NCBI GenBank assembly: GCA_932521025.1 | Contig: OW051473.1 | Location: 9,238,001 to 9,302,000, forward strand | Origin: Oscheius onirici | Taxonomy: Eukaryota; Nematoda; Chromadorea; Rhabditida; Rhabditidae | Direction of reading: 5' to 3' | DNA: 64,000 nt | Shown: positions 22,001 to 34,000 of the stretch, in pieces | How positions within the stretch are numbered: the first letter of the stretch is position 1 | Layout: every line of letters begins with the position of its first letter | The notes under the pieces: model-generated | Seen by the model: only the letters and a program-made list of their open reading frames with translations | The model's database searches: none | Told to the model about the DNA's origin: nothing | Program-made: the position numbers and the translations under genes

Positions 22001-25000
22001 TAAATAAATATCTAGAACTCCAAACGTGTTTTCTAAGATATAAAGTTCCACAGATCCACCACAACAACATAACAGTAAAGTATGACCATGTTAAACAGTT
22101 TAAACGTTAAGAACCTAATGCATTCTATTAAAGTTCTTTCGTCTCCGTGTGTCTGCCTGTCTGTTTCTACAGAGCTTGGGCAAGGTGTAATAAGATGCGA
22201 CGAGATCGAACTCGCGACGCAGTCAAAAAACCCAGGCCGGGGCGGTATCTTTACGCCCCCCCCCCTAACCTTGGGTTTTTAGGGGTCGGCGGGGGAAATC
22301 AAAATTTTCCAGCTCTCGTTTGTATTTTCCAGCTTCGTCCCTGTAAGCAAAGTTGTAGCCCTGATTACGTTCTACAACTTTGCAGAACATTGCCAAACTT
22401 GAAAATGTTGTTATCACTGTGAAAAAATGATTCTATGCCAAAACTGTCAACCAAGGCAAAAGTTATTTTTCACAGGGAAAACAGCATTTTCATGCTTTGC
22501 AATGTTCTGCAAAGTTGTAGAGCGTGATCAGGGCTACAACTGTGCTCAATGTGACAAAGCTGGAAAATGCAAACGAAAGACGGAAAATTTGAATTGCCCC
22601 CGCCGCTCCCAAAAATCCAAGTTTGGGGGGGGGGGGGGGTAAAGAAACCTGCCCGCCCAGGCCATAGGTTAAGCAGAACAATCCCGAGTTTCGATTTTCG
22701 TGTTTTTAGCACTCTCTCTGTCAGACAATAGCATAGGAGCTCATGAAATGTATATTCTCCAAACTACATTTGTTTAAGAATAAATGCAAAGATGACTGAG
22801 TTTCATGAGAATCTATGTATCCGTTTTGGGTTTGATCAACTTGGATTGAAATGACACAGATAAGAAACAAGAGGTATGTTGGAGAGAAGGGATAAGCCGC
22901 TACGAAATATAATTCAGTTTGAATGTAAGAATAGACGAAGAAGGAGAGAAAAAGTCTGGAAAATGACCATGATGTTGCAAATGAAAAGCTTCATATCTTG
23001 AATTTTTTGAAAAGAGAGATGATTTGAAAGTAGTAAGACTCGAGGATTCTGGATGTTCGGCACCTTTAAACTATTAAAAAGCTATGAGGTCTGTGATTTT
23101 GTCTGTTTGTTGTTCTGTGCGGGACCTCAAACTAGACAAAACGAGTCAGATAAAGTTTTGTCAGGATAGATATTGTTTTTTGAACTTTGAGTTTGTGTTC
23201 GCTCAAGTTGTAGTTGAGTCAGCTTGGGAAGGGACCGGTTGATTGAGAAAGTGATAAGAAAATACAGGTTGACTTCTAGACATCAGAAAAGAGCGGTTGA
23301 CTGAAAAGGGATTAGGCAGGAAGCCAGTTGTTTCGAATAATGATAAAGACTGATAGACTAAACGTTGAAAAATATGTTTGTAAGTAGCCTGGTTTGCCTG
23401 ATTTGACTTCAATCAAAGTGTTTAGTAGTCCTGGAGTTTCACTTTCACTCATTCGAAACTGCAAATAAGAATTTTTGGAAAATATGTGGCAACTTTTCCA
23501 CGAGTATGCACTTTAGCGTAACGACAAAAGTGATATGCTTCTTTAAAACTTAAGAAAAGAAATCTGTACTTACCTTGCTGTGAACTTTTTGGTCTTTTTG
23601 CTCGTCGATTTGGGCGATTTATTCGTCATTTCTCAAGCATTTAAGACTGAAAATCACATTAACGAAAATTTATGAAAATATAACCGGCTACAAACCCCTC
23701 AAAGACTCAATGAATATTTGCTCAAAATGAAAATTTTATTCGTTATACAGATCTTGAACTGATGAAAACTCAACTTCTAGCAGCAAATAGAAATCACAGC
23801 ATTTAAAACTGCGAGATGACGCTTCTGGCGTCGCTGCTGGTCGATAACGGTTCGAAATATCAAAGTTTCTCATACCTTTCTTCTTTGGCTTCCTAAGAAA
23901 ATTGTTGAGAGGTGTGTCTGCAAAATAAGTTACTCTAGAAAAATTATTTGGGAGAAAAGAGAATTTCGATGCTTCGAATAGATTTTAATCTGAAAGTGCT
24001 GAATTTTTGGAAGGAAGGCGTCCAATTACTACAAATAAGAGTAGTTTATAAAATAAGAAGGAGGAAACGCACATTTCAAAGAGCAGAAAAACAGTTTTGA
24101 AAGGCGCGGTATTTGGTATTTCTCAACATGTCCGAATAGGTTAGCAGAGCGCGTCTCTACAGGATAAAGATAAAGATAAAGTTTATCCCGTAATCAACGC
24201 CAGAGCAAGCTCAATTGCGGGCGGGTCTAATCTGAGGGGCCAGAGAAATCAGGCTTACGTTCTATAATCTGGACAGGTGCTAAGTCTGACTCCAAGAACG
24301 CTTTATCTTCGTAGCATGCTACTACCACCATGCTACTCTACAGGATATTGCAAGAAATCGCAATACAGGTTTCGCAGCTTTCTTTAAAACAGATAAACTG
24401 TTAAAAAGCAAAAAAAAGTAAGATGTAAAGGAAATGGACTTTGTTGGGATCTGCATGCATGGATAGGTATATTCAAATTGGTGCATTTGCACATAGCAAC
24501 GAGTGCTCATTTTCAACGAAACGGCCGAATCTGTACATACTGTAGACATCACATTGAAAGTGGATTTAATGCAGTTTCACCAAAAAGTATGAAATAGAAA
24601 GTAAGGTATCTTCATCAGAGAACAGTTATATCAGTTTTTGCAAAGGTCTTGCAATCGGCAAAATTCTTTTTGTGATTTACACAGTAAGTGCCACAACTGG
24701 CCGTTGTATGATTCTCAAATAGAGTGGATACCACTTTTGTGGCTACATTAACGCGTCTATCTAACTGCCTGCGACTGCAATGCCAGCGACAATCTAATGG
24801 TCCCAAGTTCAAAACCGCTTCTGCCCAACCAAGCATCCATCCTCCTGTAGGTCGGTAAATTGATAGTAGCATGCTACGAAGATAAAGCGTTCTTGGAGTC
24901 AGAATTGGCAAATGTCCAGATTATAGAAAGTAGAATGTAAGCCTGATTTCTCAGGCCCGTCAGATATAGACCCGCACGCAAGTGAACTTGCTCTTGAAGA

Positions 25001-28000
25001 TCTCGTTTTGATTCAGGAAACCGGGAACAGACTACGCTGCCCACTCCATGGTATTGCAGTCATTATAAATATTGTAATACCAGCTATTCGACTCCTGCCT
25101 CACTCCTGCTGTTTTTTATGGATGTGAATGCTGGACTCTGACCGCGATGGATAGGACTAGGTTACAAGTGACTCAACGGAAGATGGGGCGACGAATGCTG
25201 AAGATCACACGAGTGGACCGATGGAACAATACAAGAATTTGTAATGTTACCAAGTTGAAAAACTGGACCAAGATGGCAGATCTGAGGAAACTACAGTGGG
25301 CCAAAAAAATCACCGTCAGATATAGACCCGCACGCAATTGAGCTTGCTCTGGCGTTGATTACGGGGTCAACTTTATCAGATGGGCATTGCGACTACGTGG
25401 ATTCCATATGACAGAAAGCGGGCAAGAGTACAGCAGCTACCGAGGTGGACCCACTACCTTAGGAAGGCGACAACATGGTGAACTGGAACAGAGCAATCGA
25501 CCATTCTAGCTAATTTTACAAATGGAAATAATAATGATGAAGCATTGTAAATATTCTCCTGGGGGAAGGCGTCACTCCTGAAGGCCAAGATGACTCTTGA
25601 CCAGAAAACGTTCCGATGAAGAACATAGTTGTTCTTCATGTTTGTCGAGGGTTCAAAGATGTGGCGATTGCAGTCTCAGCTTGTCAAAAGTATTGTCTTG
25701 ATCCACTCTTTCTTAAATCTCTTCTATTGAAATCTGTTTGACGAACCTGCAGCAGTGCAAGCAGAGATCCAGGTCAAGCCAACAAAAAAAAACCGACGAA
25801 ACTTAGTTTCTTAGTTTTTCCTTAGTTATCCGTTCGTTCAAAAAGTTTCATCATCATTCTGGACCAAATTTTTTTTGCTTTTCCGGGATGACAGTCTATG
25901 AAGAAAGCGATCGCAAGTTCAATCCAATGTGGTAGTACACGAAGGTAGTCTACCCTGACATCTCTCGCCAGCCTAGCCTGTCCTGCGGATCCTGTAGCTT
26001 GAGAAACCTTGATACCACAACCGCTCTCAACATCACTCCAAGACTCCTCGACTCTTCGGATGTGATCCGGTCACGCGAAATGCATCGATAGCCGAATAAA
26101 AAGTAGACAGTTGCATGGGATCTAGCTGATTAGAAGTTGTAACTGGTGATTGGTGCAATCAATTTTTTCAGTTACTCGCATTTTTCGCATTTTTGCACAC
26201 TCTCATTGATTTTCTCGTTTTTTTCTCGAATTCGCACTTCAAACGTTATTTTTTATATTTCAAACGTTACTTTGATAGTCTCCATTTCGAAAAGCAGTGC
26301 TTTCTCCCTATCAAGCAAAACCACAGGAAATTATAGATTTTCTTTGATTGGCATTTAAAAAGGTAAGTTTTCAGATCACTCTTCAACTCTTTACTCTATC
26401 AACCTCTCCACACAAATATGGCTCAAGATAATGCTCAGGTTGGTTCATTTGTAAAATTGAGAGGGTAAAATTAAAATCATTTGAAAAAATAAATTAAAAT
26501 TGAGAGGGGTAAAAATGACGGATCTTAAGATTTTCTTCAGGTCGGAAACCCAACTGTTAACGCCGTGGTGGAGAGAGTCAACACTGCGCCTCCTCCGCCT
26601 GTACCTCACAGATGCCATATTCCACGATGGGCACGCCCATGAGCGGGAGGAGTCATGAAGCCCCATACACGTCGGCCATCTTCTCCAGCTCGTGCCTAGC
26701 CCAGCGACGACGAAGCTATTGTAAGTTTAAGCATCTGATAAGCACTACAACGTTGCAAGCTTGCGGAATATTGAGTGCCTTGATCATTGTGAAAACAAGA
26801 AGTTCCGGTTTTTGAAAACACGTTTTAATTTCAAAAGAAAGAAATTTGCGGCTTTTCTCTCTACAACACTAATAAAAATACGATTCTCTGCAAAGTGGAC
26901 CAATCTATTTGCTGAATAACAAAAATACAGAAATCCAAGGGCTTTTGCGACTTCTCGAAAAATGAGAGGAGGGCGTAAAAATGACTTGTCTCAAAAACAA
27001 TTTCAGCTCGGAAACATGGTTGCACCTCCTCCACCTGTTTTTCAAGGAGGCCGCCTACCGCGATGGGCACTCCCATCAGTGGGAGGAGTCATGAAACCCA
27101 CTGGACGTCAAACTCTTTCACCTCGTGCCCGGCCCATCCAGAAGAAAACTATTGTTCTCCGCTCGGGCCATGTTATCAAGCGTCCTGCCCACTACGGGGC
27201 CTAGTATTTCACTAACCTATCATTTCGTTCCCTTACCTAGTTACCGCTTAAAATTAGTAAATCATTTAAATGATATTTTTTTAAAATTTCATCGAGGGCT
27301 GACGGCTGACGGGGAGAAGGCAAGTGAGTGGGACTCCTTCAATCCACACACTCGTCTATGTTCATCTGATAGAATACGAGGGTTCCTAGACAAGAATAGA
27401 TGATCGTGAAAGCGACTTCTTGGACTTGGAGATGAGCTGAGCCGACAGCTCCTCGTGAAATCAAAAACTGTGTGATCCGCGTTTTATCGACTTTGTTTGA
27501 TATTTGTGCCTTTTTAAATTACTGCCTGAAGCAATTGCACATGTTGTCGTGTTCAGATCATTCTCCACCTTTTGGGGCAGAAAGGGTTGCTATCCTGCTA
27601 TGAAGTGCTTTGACTTTGAAGTCAATATGGTCAAGAACAAGAAGATTAGAAGAAAGAGCCGCTTTGCCAAGTGCTACGAGTGTTAATTTGCTCAGTTTTG
27701 CTTTGCTTGTACTGTCCTTTTTTGTTACAATCAATGCCTCAAGATGAAACGAATCACGCGGCAATCGAGAAAGTTTTTTTTCTGAAGTTTTTCTTTTTTA
27801 TATGGGAGATCAGAAAATTAGAAACCATCTCATTTTTCTTCTTTTGTCTCCTTTCTAAAAGTGAATACTAATGAGAAAACTTGCTTAAAACAAGCCGGGC
27901 GATCTTCTTCTTGGGCGGCCGACAGTAGTCGCAGAAGAATGATCGCCGAAGGTAGTGGTTTGAAAATGGCATAGATAGGATACTCAATATAAGTGATATA

Positions 28001-31000
28001 GCGACAAAGAACTTACTCGGCTCATGCTGGCCAGCGGGGGCATGGGTTTCCGAGGCGGCAACGGTGGAGATGACAGCGGAGGCGACGTCGGACATTCTGC
28101 CTGAAAGCAAAATCTATAGAAAAAGTTGCAACTGAGATGAAATGAAGTGCGAGTTCCGAGATGCCTAGATTTCTAGTGCGGATCTCGGAGAGCAAGGCGG
28201 GATGAGAGAGTCGAGAATTCTTTGTCCAGTCGAGTATTCTGAGCAACAACACAAAATCGCGGTTCGAGTACGAAAAGGAGAGCTACAGTTTGGTGGCAGT
28301 TTGAGCGTTCTTAGCGATGACGTGAGTCGCTTCTATATGAACGGTCTAGCCAGACAGTTCCCATAGCTAATGTGAGAATTTGGCTGATTTGCGCCCCGTT
28401 TTCTTCCCACAGCTTACTGTTCAAAATGGCCGAGAAATTTTCAAATCAAGAAAAGAGAAGGGAGACTGGGATGTGTAGGACTATCAGTGACGGCGGAGTC
28501 TTAACTTTTGCTGCGCAGAATGCAATGGTTGTGACGGCTTCATACAGTTATCTACTACACCCCTGCAGGGTTGGGCTCCCGAGACGTCTAACCTGGCCTT
28601 GTCCGCTCTACCAAACTGCAGCGTGACTACTGTCGCTCAACTGGGCTTATGAGCCTGTAGTGCTCGAAGGGGGGGGGGGGATTTCGTAAACAGCGGGGAA
28701 ACATTGCTTGAGATCTTCAAAAATTGAAATTGGTAGTTTTTTGTAAATTTCAAACTTGGAACAAACACAAGAGTTAAAAGAAGAGGCGATAAATCGATAA
28801 AATTACTTCTAGACAATTTTCGAGCTGGTCCCGTTTTTACAGAGAATTTTTCGAGTTTAATTTGCAAGAAAACTTGCAACACTGCAACTTTTAGTCAAGA
28901 AATTTTCAGGAAAACAGCCTTTGACGTGTTGCAAAGAGTGCGTAATTCGGAACAACACGTTTTCGTCAAAACGTCACCTGACGAAACGATACGAGAGTTC
29001 AAGAATATCGCGGGTTGTTTTATTAGAAAATCGGAATTTTCGTATGTTTGTTAGTATTTGTTAGTATGGCAAACAGATTGCTTTTTGAAGAGAAAACACT
29101 GAGACAGTGGAGCATCCGAGATTCTTCTATTTTGACCACAAGAAACACAGTTAAACAGCAAAATTCCTGCTCTACAGCTTCTCGCACAGAATGTGTACAA
29201 ACACACGACAGTTAGACTGCGTTATAGCTGTATAAAAATCGTGCCATGGAAGAGAACCTCAGCTCAGCAATCTCCATTTTCCCCATATTTTCTTCGTTTT
29301 TTAAAGTTTAACAGAAGCAAAACAGCAAAATTCATTTAAAGCCTTACGTTATGGCACCTCGTGCTGTTTCGCATGTTTTCGCCATAAGAGTGCTCAAAGA
29401 TGAGCCTTCTTCCCCAGAGGACCACTCTTGCTATTACTGTCTCGGCGGCCTTATACGTCAATAAAGTTACAGACTCGACTGTTTTTGAAAAATCAACATT
29501 TAATATCACATCTATTTTAAAATGCGTCTCTGTGTGACTGTCTGTCTGTCGAAAGCTTTAATTGGCAATCAAAATGGAGCAATTTGTGCGCACAATTAAG
29601 GGGAGAGAGTTAGTGTAACAAGTTTAGACAAGTCACTACTGGGAGACAAACGTGCGAAGACTTTGCTTCTGATTTTGGTAGTTCCCATACAGAAACGGTT
29701 TTCAAGTGGTTCAGGCAAAGGAAAAAATGGGGATAGTAGGTAAATTTAGCCCTGGAAGGGCGTTGCCAACCTTGTATTTATTAAAGATTGAGTCATTATA
29801 TATAAACACGATGATAGACATTTGGTGGAACATTCCACAATGCTCATCAACATCATCTTCGTCATTCCAGTCGCAGAAATCGATGACATCTAAAGTTAAA
29901 ATAGTTTGAGCTGACCATAAATACTCACCGTCTTTCAAGATCTTGTTTGTATGAAGCCGCATCATCTAACTCCACTGTCCCCAACCAAACTGGTCATCGA
30001 AGCTGGCATCGAAACACTGAAAGCTTGTATTCACATCAAAGAATATATGAAAATACTTACCTCTTACAAAACTTCTCCATGAACGGTCTCCGACGTAGGC
30101 GGTTTGAGACGAACGTCACTTCGACTTCCCTAAAATCTATTTTAAATTGCTCCCAGGTCTTTCTGTGTGTCTGTCTGCCGGAATCTTTAATTTTTGGCTA
30201 TCAAAACAGAGGGATCTGTGTACACAATTGTGCGGAAAGGCAGTAGAAAGGAAAAGCAGAAAAGTAGCAGTGACAAGAGTAGACAAGTCACTAGCAGGTA
30301 AGGTGCAAACCTTGTTTTGTTAAAAGTAATCAAAATTATTATGATCCAGAGCGTATCTGCCGCGACCGTGGTGCTACAGGCCTCTGATTGTGAGCTGGCC
30401 CAGGCTGATCCTCCGCCGAAGATGCAACTGCTTCGGAGCTGAAATTACATACTTATATCAATGTCCCTCTGTCTCAGTTCCTGTCTGCACTGTATATTTT
30501 TCTTTCAAAGCTTACCCGATGTTTTGGCTCGGACGCATGAGGAAGATATGGTCCCTCGTAGATGGTCCGGGCATTTCTACCAACACATTCATCGCCCCCG
30601 ATCGGAAACTGCTTAGTATTCTCACCCTCTCTCTATTTCTCTGTTTTTGTCTCTCACTGTCAATCTCCTTTTTTGAGCCTTTCGACATACATTCTTTCCG
30701 TAGAGGACGAGAAAATGAAGGAAACAGGAGTAGCTCGGGCCTAATCCGGATGGTCGACAGCTTCCAGCCTCTAAGATGCTTTTGGCCTCGGGTAGAAAAT
30801 TGGGAGCATTTAAAACTCTGAAATCAATTTATTATCTTCGCAAAGCAGCTTTTTAAAGTGAAGATCCCGCTAGAAAATTTTTGTGAAAAATAGTAGACGG
30901 ACACAAAACGATTGGCATTGAAGGGAAAGCTAGGAAATCTTGTTCGAAAATTGGTTGGAAATCGAACACTTAATGTTCCTTATAATTTTCGCACCCTATG

Positions 31001-34000
31001 CTCTCATTAGAAAGGTTATTATGCTTGAAAATATGAGAAAAAGTAAAATTCAATACAATGAAATGATATGAAGGAATGGCTTGGCACGTAGGCGTGATAA
31101 TCAAATGGTGCGCGTTGGCGCATCACCAGTGGACCTATTTTAATGTAAACGACGTTTACTGGGCATACTGTATAAAGCATTTCAAAGCTGATTTTATTTC
31201 ATTTTTTCACATAAAGATTGAATAAAAGGTATTACAACTTGATCTGGGAACAGCACTTATCGTTTTTACGAAAGTCTTGCAGCCGACAAGAGACAAACGG
31301 AAATATGGGCAGAGAGACCAGGGAGGGCGAAAAAGCTAAAAAGCTGCTTGTCCCTCAGTCCTGCGTAGTGTTGTCTCTCTCTCTCTCTCTCTCTGTCTAT
31401 CTGCCACTAACTTCCACAGTCACCTGTCCCGTGTTCCCTCTGAGAACCTTCTTTCAGCTCTGTTCACTGCCGGTCTGAAATCATTGTTAAGCGCAAAAAG
31501 TCGATGCTATCAAAAGAGGACCAGAAGAGACTTTTCTTCTAGCTTTTCACTCAGGTCTATTTCTGTTGTGGTTGAACTTCGAGTCGTGGAAGAACAATCT
31601 TCAAAACAGAATACAATCAGTTTGCCTATTCTATTGATCTTGATCTAAACAGTTGGAGGCACAGGCTGGTAATATTTTTTTCCCCGCACCCAAAACAACA
31701 ACAGTGAAGTCACTCTCCCTGAGCGATCAAACTGTGTATACGTTTGGGAGAGAATATTCTTGAAAGAGCTTAAAAAATGCGTTAAAATGAAGTATTACAC
31801 AGCTGAAATGAACAAAAACCGCAGCTTTAGCGAAGTTTAGAAGTTTCTGTACAACTCACGACAACAACACTGTAGCCACTCTCCCTGAGCGATCAAACTG
31901 AGTATACGCTTGGGAGAGAATATTCTTGAAAGTGCGGTGAACAATGGTTTTTGATGCCAAAACAAGCTTTCAAGAGACGTGGAGACACATGATAGGCCCA
32001 CCGAAAATGTGTATCAGAGGATGGTTTAAGAAAATTCATTGAGCATTTGAGTGTCGTAATATACAATATGCATCCATGGGTGAAAAGAAAAAACAGAGAA
32101 TGTAACCTATGTTTATAGTGACTTAAATTTGAGGTTGGAAGTGTTTGAAACTCGTAGTAGAGTCAGGTTGAACCGGTACAGGATAATACAGTGAGCGGTT
32201 GCCGAGCAAAGGGATGCAAAAGGTCCAGTTCAGTGGGTAATCGATGAGAAACTACCGACTGAACAGGGAATGGATACGAATAGACGAATTATTTGGAGAA
32301 AAGGGAAGAGGTAATGGTGAAATTGAGAAAAGTGTAAGAAAAAACGTGCTAGTCAACGAAGAGTTCTGCCGACCGGCTACATTGGATGTTGTCGAATAAG
32401 ACCTTTTACCCATTCTGATTTTGAGAAAATCGGGGAGCGTCTTTCTTGGAACGGCCGATTGCCCAGTCTCCGGTTCATTGTCTATTCCATCAAACAGCTG
32501 AATGAACTTTCCCTTCGCCTCTTCAGCTGCCTAAAGAAGAATCGAAAACAACCAGAAGAGATAATTACCTGAATAGCATTTTTCCTCGAATCTGTTTTCC
32601 TTTTCGCATAGTTGGCTGCATTGATGGTGTTTTGGGTTTGCTGTTGAGCCATCATGTGAGTGCTGAGTTCATCGCAAATGATCTCTCTCTCCCTCAGCAG
32701 TTTCGACTTTTCTGCATGATTTCTGGCGTGTAGAATTTCATCGTCGAGTCGGTTTTCTCTTTTTTGAATTTCTCAATTGCCGTAGCAAGCTACTACCATT
32801 TTACCGACCTTCGGAAGGCTGGATGCCTTGGTTGGGCAGAAGCGGGAATCGAACTTAGAACCTTTAGATTGACGCTGGCGCCTCCTACCACTGCACCATC
32901 TCACTTCTGGCAGCGAAATAAAAGGTGGTTTCAATTCTACAGAAACAGGGCAATAAAAAACGGAGCAATATTATTTTGGCTCAAAAGAAACACCCTAACC
33001 CCGTCTGAGCAACACATTGTTTGTGGGTTTTCTTTTGAGCCAAAACAATAACTGCTCCGTTGTTGTATGGCCCCGTTTGTGCAGAATCCAAACCACCGTT
33101 CTTTTCGCTGTCGCTTTTAACAGATATATTTTATCATTTTTGCTAAAATATTCAAAGAATATTTCTAGCGCTCACTACTAACAATTGTGATCACTAGTAG
33201 GCGCGCTAAAGGTGTTCAAAAATTCCAGCGGGCAATACTAAGCCTACGGGAAAGCAAAAAATGAAACGCAAAAAAGATTGAGTAGGGAGCAGAGCAGGCA
33301 CAGATGAATGGCAAGCTGTAGTGTGCCGGGAGCTGTTATGCGGAAAATTTCAAAAGAGAACCGCCCCTTTAGACCAACTTGGATCAGGCAAGAACAGTTT
33401 GCTGCCGCCCAGAGTGAGTAAAGCGATGAATCGTCATGTCTGAGAAAACTGAAGGTGCTAGTAATAGATTTGAGTCACAAGTCTTCGCGAAGAAAGTTTT
33501 AAAGTCCCCGGTCTGAAAAGATCAATAGTGGCACCTGGTGCAAGACTGACTTTCCGCGGTTTTGGGCAGATGCTAAAAAGGCGCAGCTGCGCTGAAAGTT
33601 CAATCCAGAGACAGGAGATGAGAGTGAGTTCGGTGGTGAGAGGGCAGAGAGATAGTAACTGGTGAAAGAGGCTGTTATTCATTTAGAACTTAATGCGTAA
33701 ACATGCGGCAAACTGTGATTATCGGGAAAAAGGTTTTTTGGGAATGAAAAATTTGTAGAGAAGGAAAATTACTAGTTATTTGATAAACAAAGTTTGCAAC
33801 ACCCTTCCAGGGCTAAAGTTACATACTATCCCCATGTATTTCTTTGACTGAACCACTCAAAATCCGTTTCTGTCTAAGAACTTCGAAAGCAGAAGCAAAA
33901 CCTTCAAAACCCATTTTTTAAGCTCTTTGAAGAATATTCTCTCCCAAACGTATAAACAGTTTGATCGCTCAGGGAGAGTGGCTACATTGTTGTCGTGAGT

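Noticed and set aside
21595-22110. 171-codon plus-strand frame
   Set aside because: No ATG context, splice signals or recognisable motif; composition resembles surrounding intronic DNA.
29826-29905. ATG directly after a TTTAG acceptor on the minus strand
   Set aside because: The frame runs through an AATAAA and dispersed-repeat sequence and ends without a recognisable domain; probably chance.
33458-33682. Minus-strand 74-codon frame between repeats
   Set aside because: AG sites are present but no pair gives a phase consistent with neighbouring exons of the CaaX-gene model.
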